Shown here: positions 1-7,976 of the stretch, in pieces
How positions within the stretch are numbered: position 1 is the first letter of the stretch
How the letters are laid out: each line of letters starts with the position of its first letter
Source: Candidatus Bathyarchaeia archaeon
GTDB lineage: Archaea; Thermoproteota; Bathyarchaeia; Bathyarchaeales; Bathycorpusculaceae
Direction of reading: 5' to 3'
DNA: 64,000 nucleotides
Assembly (NCBI GenBank): GCA_041447175.1
Contig: CP166960.1
Span: 1,015,507-1,079,506, forward strand
Program-made: the position numbers and the translations under genes
Notes under the pieces: model-generated
Told to the model about the DNA's origin: nothing
Database searches by the model: none
The model's input: the letters and a program-made list of their open reading frames with translations, nothing else

Positions 1-90
1 GACCCCAAAAAATTGCGCGCTGGAACCCGAACGCAAACGTCGGTTTTCCCGTATGGAAGCCAAACATCAACCATGAAACATCCCGATTAA
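1..90 (+). other. Left edge; possible C-terminal tail of an upstream gene
   Basis: Reading frame 1 is open from the window edge to a TAA at 88-90 (about 29 codons), and frame 2 is also open to a TGA at about 74. Either could be the end of a gene lying outside the window, but neither tail shows a recognisable motif. Positions 91-155 hold nothing I can identify apart from the 3' flank of the minus-strand operon. Confidence 0.15.
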
Positions 91-155
91 TAAAAAGACG
101 GAACGCGCATCTATTAAGCCTTGCCAGACAAACACAAGAAACGGCTTAAAAACGG

Positions 156-935
156 CTACACCTGCGGATTTAGACGGCTGACTTTGCTTAAAATCTTAAG
201 CCAAACATCACTTAGCTGGTCAGTTGGTTTGATGAAGAAAGGTTCATCGACAATGTTTAGCATGTCCCAATCGTTTGGACCATTGCCCACGCCGAAGGTT
301 CGGGGCTTCCCAAAAGCTCTCTCGTAAAGTTGGGTCAGCATGGCTGCAGCTTTGCCTTTGTTGTTGTTACCCGTTAAGTGATAGTAGCGGTCACCTTTAG
401 TTACGGACAACCCCGCTTGCTCGACAAGGTGAATCACCAATTCAGGGTCACCTTTAACGACCCGAAAAGGCTCATCATATTCTCTTTGCTTTGCTAAAGA
501 CGCCATCTTTAAGCTTAAACCACACTCCGCCGATAAGTCTTCAACACTCAAGTCTCCAAACCCAACAACCTCAACGTCAGCTTCAGCATTGACCATTTCC
601 AAAATCTCTCTAAGCTTAGAATAAGGAGTGCCTAACTCAAGTACCTGAAAGGTAAGGGTTCGCCGAGAATAAGTGAAATCGAAAGGAAAATACTCGTCAG
701 GGATGAAAATCGCGGCGCCGTTTTCAGAAATGAAAGGGTCACTAAGGTTTAAGGTTTTTTGGAAAAACTGGATTTCGGCGGAGGTTTTGCTGCTGCACAG
801 CACCACGGGTACGTGTAGGGCTAAAAGCTGCTTGACAACGGGTCGGGTTTGTTCATACTCGTACTTGTCGTTTAGCAGCGTGCCGTCTAAATCGGTGAAC
901 ACCACAGCTTTGGGGTTAGTGTTCAATGGCGGCAT
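156..935 (-). CDS. gpgP: Glucosyl/mannosyl-3-phosphoglycerate phosphatase (HAD superfamily)
   Basis: A 259-residue HAD-superfamily phosphatase of the mannosyl-3-phosphoglycerate phosphatase type. The nucleophile motif DLDGTL (D15, D17) lies near the N-terminus and the late GNGPNDWDML segment supplies the metal-binding acidic residues. Family role: dephosphorylation of hexosyl-3-phosphoglycerate to the compatible solute hexosylglycerate in the cytoplasm. Its first 20 bases overlap the end of the upstream synthase gene, so the two form an operon. Because that partner looks like a GT81 glucosyl-type synthase, I infer the product is glucosylglycerate; the phosphatase sequence alone does not separate mannosyl from glucosyl substrates. 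Confidence 0.88.
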   Translation of the reverse strand: MPPLNTNPKAVVFTDLDGTLLNDKYEYEQTRPVVKQLLALHVPVVLCSSKTSAEIQFFQKTLNLSDPFISENGAAIFIPDEYFPFDFTYSRRTLTFQVLELGTPYSKLREILEMVNAEADVEVVGFGDLSVEDLSAECGLSLKMASLAKQREYDEPFRVVKGDPELVIHLVEQAGLSVTKGDRYYHLTGNNNKGKAAAMLTQLYERAFGKPRTFGVGNGPNDWDMLNIVDEPFFIKPTDQLSDVWLKILSKVSRLNPQV

Positions 936-2103
936 TCCTCAAGCGTTCTCTTGCATCAGGCATCGCAGAAATAGTCCGCAGCCAGTCAGGCAGCTGAGCG
1001 GTGGTGGGTTTTTCCAGATACTTTCTGCCTTCAGTGATGATAACTTGAGAGAGAGAATCTACGTTGGTTTCTTCTTCATGACGGTCATACTCCAAAGAGT
1101 TGCATAATGCATCCGCATTGTATTGACGTATGCGGTCCTGGGCAAACCTACGATACGTAACTTCAAGACTAACCAGAAAAGACTCTGAGATGTTAATCCC
1201 CTCGGTTTCCGTCAGTGTCCGCAGCAAAGTAACAAAGCCGTCACCAGCAGTTTTAAGTAAAGATTCGGGACTCAGCGGCTTGTGAATATGATCAAAGAAG
1301 CCCAAGTCCACTTCGCAGATGCGTTTGTTTGAAACGTTACGGTAAAGTTCAGCCAGCATCCCTAATTCTAAGCCCCAGTCACTGGGTATCCTAAGGTTTA
1401 AGGCTAAATCGCTTAAAATGGCAATTTCACCAGACAACGTGTAACTGAAGCATTTAAGGTACCGTAGGAAAGTGGAGCGGTGGTCCAGCTTCTTTTGGAG
1501 GGCATCAATCACGGGGTTAATGAATAGTCGGCAGACGCGCCCGTACATTTTTTTGTTTTCCAGATTAATACGAGCATAGTAGCCCTTTGAGAAGGAAAAA
1601 TCAAGTTTTGGCTCCACAATAGTGTACAACAGTTTAGTTGGTATTAACCCAGAATAGTTGGCTATGTCAGCATCGTGAAGGGCTAAGGCGTAAAGCTCCA
1701 AGGAAGCTATACCTGTGGCAATCCAGAGGTCTTTACCTTTACCTTTTGAAGCAGTAATATCAAGCCCTTTACGTTTAAGTTCCTCCACAATAACTTGCAC
1801 TTCAGGCTTGTTACACCAAATTATCTCGCAGGGAATTTCGAACCGGTGGGACATCTGCATTGCTTTATCGTAGTCGTCGTCGTTGACTGTGGAAAGGGCG
1901 ATGAAGACTTTTTTCAGGTACTGACATTCGTTAAGACCGTTGATTATTTGAGTGAAGCTTGGGTTTTTGAAGGCATCCCCCAATATGGGAATTATCACGC
2001 CTGATGGATGTTTCTCTCGAAGACTGCTCAGCCTCGTCTGCATGGTGTTAAAGTCCATACTGAAGTCGTGAATACGCGTGATTCTATCTTGGTCAAAATC
2101 CAT
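916..2103 (-). CDS. gpgS: Glucosyl-3-phosphoglycerate synthase (GT81-type)
   Basis: A 395-residue GT-A glycosyltransferase. Visible features are a KGKGKDLW segment (119-127), the metal-binding HDAD (143-146), an SGE motif (224-226), the acceptor-loop-like WGLELGMLAE and the DHIHKPL motif (271-277). This set matches glucosyl-3-phosphoglycerate synthases (GT81), as known from Methanococcoides and mycobacteria, better than mannosyl-3-phosphoglycerate synthases (GT55). Expected reaction: NDP-glucose plus 3-phosphoglycerate gives glucosyl-3-phosphoglycerate, the first step of compatible-solute synthesis; the overlapping phosphatase gene completes the pathway. The start is the first ATG; an internal ATG at residue 16 is an alternative. 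Confidence 0.83.
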   Translation of the reverse strand: MDFDQDRITRIHDFSMDFNTMQTRLSSLREKHPSGVIIPILGDAFKNPSFTQIINGLNECQYLKKVFIALSTVNDDDYDKAMQMSHRFEIPCEIIWCNKPEVQVIVEELKRKGLDITASKGKGKDLWIATGIASLELYALALHDADIANYSGLIPTKLLYTIVEPKLDFSFSKGYYARINLENKKMYGRVCRLFINPVIDALQKKLDHRSTFLRYLKCFSYTLSGEIAILSDLALNLRIPSDWGLELGMLAELYRNVSNKRICEVDLGFFDHIHKPLSPESLLKTAGDGFVTLLRTLTETEGINISESFLVSLEVTYRRFAQDRIRQYNADALCNSLEYDRHEEETNVDSLSQVIITEGRKYLEKPTTAQLPDWLRTISAMPDARERLRNAAIEH

Positions 2104-2170
2104 AACAACATCCCCGCTTGCGCGTTAAACGTGGAAACGGTTAGCGGTATTTATAACTTTTCGCAGTCTT

Positions 2171-2180
2171 TATTTATAAA
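2171..2180 (-). promoter_or_regulatory. Candidate TATA box for the gpgS-gpgP operon
   Basis: On the minus strand these bases read TTTATAAATA, about 68 bases upstream of the gpgS start codon. An archaeal initiation site would fall about 25 bases downstream, leaving a leader of about 40 bases. No experimental support. Confidence 0.4.
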
Positions 2181-2284
2181 CGTCCCATCTCAAAGCCTAA
2201 CCCTCAAAGGCAAAACAGGAACCCTAAAATAAAGGCGTACAAAGCATTCTGTTGAACTTTCAGGTACAGAGTTTCAAAAGACAA

Positions 2285-2295
2285 TATTTATATGG
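2285..2295 (+). promoter_or_regulatory. Candidate TATA box for the cation exchanger gene
   Basis: An AT-rich TTTATATGG-type element about 65 bases upstream of the exchanger ATG, with a weak AGGGAGA ribosome-binding sequence between them. It lies in the 254-base divergent region shared with gpgS. Confidence 0.35.
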
Positions 2296-2357
2296 AAATG
2301 CCAATGCAACTCTGATGAAACAACCAAACATTAACGCCAAAAGGGAGAAAAACGTTC

Positions 2358-3386
2358 ATGGCAGAAATTGCTACTAGCGAATTAATCTTCAACATTGTAG
2401 TCATAGCTGTCTCTCTGGTTGTTTTAAACTGGGCAAGCAACACCACAATTAACAACGCACTTCGGGTTTCGTCCATAACAAAACTGGGAAAAACCTCCGT
2501 TGGCTTCACATTAATCTCTTTATCAACAACGTTACCCGAACTCACAGTCGCCCTCACTGCAGCCTTTTCAGGCGGTGCAGGTCTCTCATTCGGAAACGCG
2601 TTGGGTTCAAACATTTTCAACATATCCGCAATCATCGGTATAGCTGCAATACTCATGTACATCAAGCATATACGGGTCCCGAAAAGCTCCAGAAGCGCCT
2701 CAGGTATTAACGTGATTCCCTCACTTGCCAAGGCTGACCTAAACACAATTTACTTTGGGCTTCTGGTTTCATCCTTGATTCCGATGGTGCTCATCTACAT
2801 TTCCACAGCCTCTTGGATAGTCGGCTTGATTTTGCTGTTCATATTTGCTGCCTACATCTTCAAGTTAACTCAGGTCCGAATCCCCTCAGAGCAAACCGAA
2901 GAAGTACCTTTAGAGGAGAAAAAGAAACTAAAACGGTACATAGTCCTCACCATAATCGGAGCGCTAGGCGTCGTGGTTAGCGCCAATTTCCTAGTGGATT
3001 CAGCCATCGTCATCGCATCATCCTTTGGAGTCCCTCAAACAGTTATAGGGGCAACCATAATTGCGTTTGGCACAAGCCTGCCTGAACTGACCATAGGCGT
3101 GAAGTCTGTTCTGAAAGGACACGCAGGGCTTGCATTTGGCAACATCATAGGCGCCAGTTTCTTCAACACAACACTGATTCTTGGTGTCACCTTCTTTGTG
3201 CCGTACCTTGTAGGCACCGAGTTAGTGTTGAACATGGTTGTCTTCCGAAACATAGTCACATTCTCGATAATCATTAACATGTTCTTCTGGTATTTCCTCT
3301 CACAAGGCAAAATCAGCTTAAAAGAGGGCGCTCTATTTCTGGGGTTGTACGCACTTTTCCTGTTCACAACAATCGTGCAGGTTTAA
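2358..3386 (+). CDS. Ca2+/cation antiporter (CaCA family, NCX-like)
   Basis: A 342-residue polytopic membrane protein with the two inverted alpha-repeats of the Ca2+/cation antiporter superfamily. The first (about 49-90) contains SLSTTLPELT with E61 and ends in GSNIFN. The second (about 231-270) contains AFGTSLPELT with E243 and ends in GASFFN. The two acidic residues and small-residue helices form the ion-binding site in characterised members. A charged cytoplasmic loop (about 175-193, many Glu and Lys) joins the halves. Likely role: Na+- or H+-driven Ca2+ export. The first repeat has Ser where the second has Gly in the GTSLPE motif, so ion choice is not predictable. Monocistronic, divergent from gpgS. 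Confidence 0.88.
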   Translation: MAEIATSELIFNIVVIAVSLVVLNWASNTTINNALRVSSITKLGKTSVGFTLISLSTTLPELTVALTAAFSGGAGLSFGNALGSNIFNISAIIGIAAILMYIKHIRVPKSSRSASGINVIPSLAKADLNTIYFGLLVSSLIPMVLIYISTASWIVGLILLFIFAAYIFKLTQVRIPSEQTEEVPLEEKKKLKRYIVLTIIGALGVVVSANFLVDSAIVIASSFGVPQTVIGATIIAFGTSLPELTIGVKSVLKGHAGLAFGNIIGASFFNTTLILGVTFFVPYLVGTELVLNMVVFRNIVTFSIIINMFFWYFLSQGKISLKEGALFLGLYALFLFTTIVQV

Positions 3387-3484
3387 ACCCGTTCTAAACT
3401 CATTTTTGGGCAGGTAATTATTCGCCAGTACAGCAACTTCTTTAAACGCAGCAAACAATAATACTACCTCTGAGGATACTACTA

Positions 3485-4183
3485 ATGCCCGTTGATAAGG
3501 TTCCGGAAAAAAACAGCATCATATTCGTATGTATTAACAATTATTCGGGCGTACTCCTGAAGACCCCGTCAAAAACTGTACTCATTGACCCCGTGGACGT
3601 GAAAACAAAAAATTTTCCCCAACTAGACGCAATTCTGATAACCCACGAACACTACGACCACTTGGACCAGCGGCTAATTGCAGAAATCCAGAAAAACACT
3701 GGATGCAAAGTCATCGCTGATGCAACATCAGCCAAAAAACTCAAACTGTTAGTCCCCCCCGAAAGCCTCATAAAAACTCAAGCCGGCGACAAAAACATGC
3801 TCGGCGAAGTTAGGATTGAAACGGAAAACTGCAAACACCAAGCAGCCACCCCCGTCACTTATATAATAACCAGTGAGGACGACTTGAAAGTTTGGCACAC
3901 CGCGGATAGCATGCCTTTTCCAGAGATGGCCAAAATCGGCTTAAAAGATGACTTGGATGTTGTTTTCTGCACTGTAGGGATTGCATTGGGAGCTTCAGCA
4001 GAAAAAGGAAGCGAAATCGCGTGGTTAACCAAGCCCAAAGTGGCAGTTCCCTACCATAGCAGCTCAGTCGAAAGCCAAAGAAAGTTTGCCCAAATCCTAC
4101 GTAAAGAACTCCCAAAAACCACCTGTGTCGTTCCGGAAGTAAACAAGATTTATCAGGTCTCCCGAGGAGAGAAAAAATCTTGA
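3485..4183 (+). CDS. MBL-fold metal-dependent hydrolase (UlaG/UPF0173-like)
   Basis: A 232-residue metallo-beta-lactamase-fold protein. The metal motif HEHYDHLD is at 54-61, followed by an HTADSMPFPE segment and a late PYHSSS motif supplying further ligands. Length and motif order fit the small UlaG/UPF0173-like hydrolases, whose substrates are mostly unknown. The ATG sits just after an A-rich, T-poor leader. The stop TGA overlaps the TTG start of the following pyrE gene, so the two are translationally coupled. Whether it acts in pyrimidine metabolism is unknown; the coupling is only suggestive. Confidence 0.78.
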   Translation: MPVDKVPEKNSIIFVCINNYSGVLLKTPSKTVLIDPVDVKTKNFPQLDAILITHEHYDHLDQRLIAEIQKNTGCKVIADATSAKKLKLLVPPESLIKTQAGDKNMLGEVRIETENCKHQAATPVTYIITSEDDLKVWHTADSMPFPEMAKIGLKDDLDVVFCTVGIALGASAEKGSEIAWLTKPKVAVPYHSSSVESQRKFAQILRKELPKTTCVVPEVNKIYQVSRGEKKS

Positions 4184-4818
4184 ACACCCCTGAACAGAAA
4201 AAAATTGAAATCGCAAAAATCCTAACTAACAGTGACGCCCTAAAATTTGGGTTATTCAAGCTCACAAACGGAAAAGTCAGCCCCTACTACATTGACCTAC
4301 GCATATTGCCCAGTTTCCCAGACGCCTTCAGAGACATCTGCGACTTCTATGGTGAAACCATAACTAAACAGGTCGGAGTGAAAAAATTCGACCGCATTTC
4401 AGGTGTTCCCATTGCAGGCATACCGTTTGCCTCACAAGTTGCTTACAACTTAAGGAAGCCGTTTTTATATGTCCGAAAAGGCGCTCGCCTGCACGGCAGA
4501 GAACGACGCGTAGAAGGAATTTTAGTATCAGGAGACCGGGTCTTACTCTTAGACGATTTACTGACAACTGGTTTGACACTGAAAGCGGCGGCTGACGCGG
4601 TGCGGGCTGAAGGCGGAGTGGTTACGGAGGCGGTAGTCTTTCTGGACAGGGAAGAAGGGGGACAAGAAATGTTAGAACAAAACGGCATCAAGCTTCATGC
4701 AATGCTCAAAATAACTGATGTTGCAAACACATTGTATGATTTAGGGGCATTAGACGAAGAAAGTCTAAAGACCATCCTGAAACAGGTAAAAAAGAAAAAG
4801 CCTGCTGAAAAGGCTTAG
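4180..4818 (+). CDS. pyrE: Orotate phosphoribosyltransferase
   Basis: A 212-residue type I phosphoribosyltransferase. The PRPP-binding loop VLLLDDLLTTGLTLKAA is visible near residues 126-142, and the N-terminal KFGLFKLTNGKVSPYYIDLR is typical of OPRTases. Reaction: orotate plus PRPP gives OMP and pyrophosphate in de novo pyrimidine synthesis. Translation starts at TTG (4180), chosen because CCGAGGAGAG lies just upstream and because the codon overlaps the stop of the preceding gene. The Lys-rich C-terminus (KKKKPAEKA) runs four bases into the convergent TBP gene. Confidence 0.9.
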   Translation: MNTPEQKKIEIAKILTNSDALKFGLFKLTNGKVSPYYIDLRILPSFPDAFRDICDFYGETITKQVGVKKFDRISGVPIAGIPFASQVAYNLRKPFLYVRKGARLHGRERRVEGILVSGDRVLLLDDLLTTGLTLKAAADAVRAEGGVVTEAVVFLDREEGGQEMLEQNGIKLHAMLKITDVANTLYDLGALDEESLKTILKQVKKKKPAEKA

Positions 4819-5378
4819 TCGTCGTAAAATATAAGCAGCTTGTTTTCCAGCAGCAGATGCAACTGGTCTACGGCTACGTAAACATCTTCTTCCTTTTTAG
4901 CACCAGTACATACAAGTTTCCCGCTGGCAAACAGCAAAATTACAACTTTAGGGTCAGCCATACGGTAAATTAAGCCTGGAAACTGTTCAGGCTCATACAT
5001 CGTTCTTCCAAGCGTGAAGGCAGCTTTTTCCAAGTCAATCATTCCGCCAAGACTAGCGGAGGCAACAATGTTTTGAATTTTAAGTTCAGGTTTGCTGATG
5101 ATTATAATGCCGCCTTTTTTCAGTTCTTTCACAACTTTCATAACAGCGCGTCGTGCTTCTTTTTCACTCTTCGCGCCTGTACAAACCATCTTTCCCGAAT
5201 TAAAAATCAAAGTGGCGGTCTTTGGACGTTTAAGCCTAAAAACTAATCCTGGGAACTGTTCTGGACGATATTCCACACCAGGGTAGCCTTTGACAACAGC
5301 GTTGAGGTCAACTTTCTGGTTTAGCGTAGCTGATGCAACGACGTTTTCGATGGTTATTACAGGTTTGTTCTTGGGCAT
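4815..5378 (-). CDS. tbp: TATA-box-binding protein, copy 1
   Basis: A 187-residue TBP with two direct repeats of the saddle fold. Each repeat carries IENVVASA/IQNIVASA, an EQFPGL(V/I)(F/Y)R strand and a SGK(M/L)VCTGAK segment. It recognises the TATA element and nucleates the archaeal preinitiation complex with TFB and RNA polymerase. ATG at 5378 is preferred; a GTG three codons upstream (5387) is possible. The gene converges on pyrE with a four-base overlap. A second full-length TBP lies at 41.8 kb. Confidence 0.95.
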   Translation of the reverse strand: MPKNKPVITIENVVASATLNQKVDLNAVVKGYPGVEYRPEQFPGLVFRLKRPKTATLIFNSGKMVCTGAKSEKEARRAVMKVVKELKKGGIIIISKPELKIQNIVASASLGGMIDLEKAAFTLGRTMYEPEQFPGLIYRMADPKVVILLFASGKLVCTGAKKEEDVYVAVDQLHLLLENKLLIFYDD

Positions 5379-5418
5379 TATAAGCACTTCTGGCTAGTAA
5401 CCTTCCTATTAAAGGGCA

Positions 5419-5430
5419 CTGTTTATAAAT
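5419..5430 (-). promoter_or_regulatory. Candidate TATA box for tbp copy 1
   Basis: The minus strand reads ATGTATTTATAAACA here, about 45 bases upstream of the TBP start and overlapping the last codons of the signal peptidase gene. The TBP gene may therefore have its own promoter rather than being read through. Confidence 0.35.
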
Positions 5431-6163
5431 ACATCTGCACAAGTTTGTCTGTTTTTTTCTGTTCAACAATAACAGCAGTTCTTCGCTTCAAAGCAGGAAC
5501 AACGAATTCAACAAGTAGGATGATTAAAAGTAGAAAACCAATTATGGGTAAAGCAACATACCGGTTGTCCACCCCCACGACATCATGCATAAACATAGCA
5601 AGGCGCCCCAACCACGGCACCCGCATAACAAGTTTGCCGACAACTAAGTCTTGGCTAACTGCCCCCTGCGGAATACTTGCGTTACTACTGTACCAAGGGT
5701 CATACTCGTAGGGTTTAGCGGTTTCTGGCCAGTAATGTGACGGGTTACCATCCCCTTTGGTGAAGAAATAAAGTTTGCCGTTTATAGTCGTGCTCGCAAC
5801 GATTCGGTGAACGATAAGTTCATCTGGGTTGTCAGGTCGATGAAAAACAATGATGTCACTGTCAGGATACTGCGTCTTGAGCTCATTGGGAGCTACACCC
5901 TGAATTACAATTATATCCCCAACCTGCAAAGTTCTATCAAAAGGACGAAGCCAACCGTCACGTGAGCCGTCAGCATAAGGGATGCTCATGCTTCCACTTA
6001 CAACAGCCAATGCAGGGGGAATCTCGGTGTTAAAAACGATTTGTGAACCAAACCATAGGCCAAAAACAATACCGACCGTGACTAAAACAACCACAACTGT
6101 TTGAAAATAGTTATTTTGCAAGAGGTTTTTAGTTGAATGACGCAGTTTTTGGCTTTCACTCAT
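5423..6163 (-). CDS. Signal peptidase I, archaeal Sec11 type (copy 1)
   Basis: A 246-residue membrane protease of the archaeal/ER signal peptidase family that cleaves Sec signal peptides outside the membrane. It has an N-terminal transmembrane helix (about 21-43), the catalytic VSGSM (S58), IVHRI (H119 in place of bacterial Lys) and TKGDGN (D138). A second helix lies near 202-222, before a basic tail. The segment between the SGSM serine and the following VGD strand is longer than the usual SGSMxPxxxxGD, adding about a dozen residues including DGWLRPFDRT. The next gene is a close paralogue. An active enzyme is likely because all three catalytic residues are present. Confidence 0.9.
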   Translation of the reverse strand: MSESQKLRHSTKNLLQNNYFQTVVVVLVTVGIVFGLWFGSQIVFNTEIPPALAVVSGSMSIPYADGSRDGWLRPFDRTLQVGDIIVIQGVAPNELKTQYPDSDIIVFHRPDNPDELIVHRIVASTTINGKLYFFTKGDGNPSHYWPETAKPYEYDPWYSSNASIPQGAVSQDLVVGKLVMRVPWLGRLAMFMHDVVGVDNRYVALPIIGFLLLIILLVEFVVPALKRRTAVIVEQKKTDKLVQMYL

Positions 6164-6230
6164 TAATGAATCCTGTTTCAGTTATAATCAGATGTTTTAA
6201 TACTTTACCACTGACCGCTGCGGCACTAAA

Positions 6231-6881
6231 TCACGGCTTCATCGTCTGCAACTCACTTTGACTCTGCTTGTTGCGTTTAAGCAGAGGAAACACGAATTCA
6301 CTCACTATCAGCAGTACGATGAGGATAACAATTAAGGGGATAACTATCGTGTTGTTTGCGCCCGTACTCTGCATCATAATGGCTACCCAACCTATCCAAG
6401 GTACGCGCAGAATCACTTTTCCAACGACCATGTCTTGAGGAACAGGACTCCAAGGGTCATACTCGGAAGGCGAAATGGGGTCAGGCCACTTGTTCCAGCC
6501 GTTTCCGTCACCTTTGGTGTAAAAAGCCAATTCGCCATCAACTTGAGTTGGCGCCGCGATACGGTGAACAATTAATTCATTGGGTTTTTGTGGATTATGA
6601 TACACTATTACATCGCTGTTTGGGTAGTCCGTAAGGAGGTCTTGAGGATTTATTGGTTGGATAAGAAGTATGTCGCCTACATGGAGGGTTCGGTCAAAGG
6701 GGTGTGTCCAGCCATCGCAGAGACCGCCATAGGGGATGCACATGCTTCCTGATGGAACAACGGCAACATATCCTGCCTGCTCAACTAAGTAGAAGCCGCC
6801 TACTGCCGTAGCAACCAAAGCTATGAGTATAACTGTTTGAACGTTGCCGTCTTTTAGGGCTTTTTTGATGCGGGCAGTCAC
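6231..6881 (-). CDS. Signal peptidase I, archaeal Sec11 type (copy 2)
   Basis: A 216-residue paralogue of the neighbouring signal peptidase with the same plan: N-terminal helix (about 15-34), SGSM with S46, IVHRI with H106, TKGDGN with D125, and a C-terminal helix before a Lys/Arg-rich end. It shares the extended segment after the catalytic serine (DGWTHPFDRTLHVGD). It starts at GTG, 67 bases upstream of the other copy, so they probably share a transcript. The pair suggests a duplication with possible division of labour, fitting the many secreted proteins in this window. Confidence 0.9.
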   Translation of the reverse strand: MTARIKKALKDGNVQTVILIALVATAVGGFYLVEQAGYVAVVPSGSMCIPYGGLCDGWTHPFDRTLHVGDILLIQPINPQDLLTDYPNSDVIVYHNPQKPNELIVHRIAAPTQVDGELAFYTKGDGNGWNKWPDPISPSEYDPWSPVPQDMVVGKVILRVPWIGWVAIMMQSTGANNTIVIPLIVILIVLLIVSEFVFPLLKRNKQSQSELQTMKP

Positions 6882-7016
6882 GTTACTTCATCCATTAGGG
6901 GGCTAAGGTTAACTTGATGTAGTGATTGGAGCTTTAATACTTACCCGTAACGGGAGAACTAAGGTTTACAAAAAGAAAGGTTGGAAGCGATTGTTGTTAG
7001 CGTCAGGCTACCGTGG

Positions 7017-7187
7017 CTAAATTTTCTTTTTGCTTAGAACTTCGCGGAAGGTAGCGTGGCACTTGGGGCATTCGAAGAGCCCGATTTCTAGTTGCATGCG
7101 TTTGCCGGCTTTGTCTGGTCTTCCAGCCATTTTCCAAGTTTTCTTTGGTTTGGAAACGTCGGCTCCGCATTTGGGACATTTTGCCAT
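7017..7187 (-). CDS. Cren7-like small zinc-ribbon protein
   Basis: A 56-residue basic protein starting at ATG 7187 behind a good GGAGGA. It has two CPxC knuckles (C4/C7 and C40/C43), so one zinc ion is likely. The rest resembles the crenarchaeal chromatin protein Cren7: a Trp near residue 18, a Lys/Arg-rich loop, then IGLFECP and a TFRE strand where Cren7 has IGLFKDP and YFRH. I read it as a zinc-bearing relative of the Cren7/SH3-like DNA-binding fold. That is inference; a generic zinc ribbon is the alternative. The gene 277 bases upstream on the same strand resembles the methyltransferase known to modify Cren7. Confidence 0.72.
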   Translation of the reverse strand: MAKCPKCGADVSKPKKTWKMAGRPDKAGKRMQLEIGLFECPKCHATFREVLSKKKI

Positions 7188-7464
7188 GTTTTTTCCTCCA
7201 AATAATACGTTATCTATTCATGGTTTCGCATGACGAGAGATAAAAAACTTGCCCTTACGTTCCCATAGAAAACGCATATCGAAACATCAAAAATTAACAC
7301 TTTGATGTCAAAAACTATTGAATGGGCAAAAAAAGCCACAAGCATGCTATAGACAAAATGCGCTCAACAAGCCACCACCAACAAACAGAAACGCCTCCAC
7401 AAAAACAGCCAAACGTTAAACATAAACAAACAGAGTATTCACTGAGGCACAAAAATGAAAAAAA

Positions 7465-7941
7465 TTATTGCTTGTGATAAAGGTAAATCGTGTGAGACGG
7501 ATACCCTAACGAAGGGTTCTCCACGAAATTATCAACCTTCACGGGCTTCCAGCCAACAACCTCATAGTCGTGGCTCACAACCCGAACACCTTTTTTCAGT
7601 TCCGCTTCCATTTTCGGCTTAACCTTCTCGTTAGCACTGGTCGTCAAATAAAGGTAAACCACATCCGCTGAGGTCAAATCAACCTTGAACATGTCCCCGT
7701 TCACTATTGTTACGCGGTCACTTAAGCCATTGTCATGAATCACGTTTACTGCACGTTTAGCCAAATCTTCCCGCATTTCAACGCCCACAGCTTTAGCCCC
7801 AAAAGTTTTCGCCGCCATAATTACTGCTCGTCCGTCGCCAGAGCCTAAATCAAAAAGAATTTCGCCTGGCTTCAAATTGGCAAGTTCAAGCATATGCTGC
7901 ACCACAGGCATTGGACTTGGAACGAAGGGTGCAATAAACAT
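7465..7941 (-). CDS. Class I SAM methyltransferase, aKMT-like protein lysine methyltransferase
   Basis: A 158-residue minimal Rossmann methyltransferase with the SAM motif DLGSGDGR (31-38) and an acidic residue ending strand 2 (GVEMRED). Size, the N-terminal PFVPSP...HMLELA segment and the C-terminal GVRVVSHDYEVVGWKP stretch closely follow the crenarchaeal aKMT4 family, Dot1-like enzymes that methylate lysines on many proteins including Cren7 and Sul7d. A strong GGAGGT precedes the ATG. Its same-strand neighbour downstream is the Cren7-like zinc ribbon, a candidate substrate. Activity and substrate are inferred from family resemblance. Confidence 0.8.
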   Translation of the reverse strand: MFIAPFVPSPMPVVQHMLELANLKPGEILFDLGSGDGRAVIMAAKTFGAKAVGVEMREDLAKRAVNVIHDNGLSDRVTIVNGDMFKVDLTSADVVYLYLTTSANEKVKPKMEAELKKGVRVVSHDYEVVGWKPVKVDNFVENPSLGYPSHTIYLYHKQ

Positions 7942-7976
7942 TCAGTTACCTCCATGTTGATTTTGAGATTGCATAT

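Noticed and set aside
916-2103. Mannosyl-3-phosphoglycerate synthase (GT55) annotation
   Set aside because: The SGE, WGLELG and DHIHKPL motifs fit GT81 glucosyl-3-phosphoglycerate synthases better.
7322-7477. 51-codon plus-strand ORF rich in Lys, His and Gln between the Cren7-like and methyltransferase genes
   Set aside because: Antisense end overlaps the methyltransferase, composition is low-complexity and there is no ribosome-binding site.
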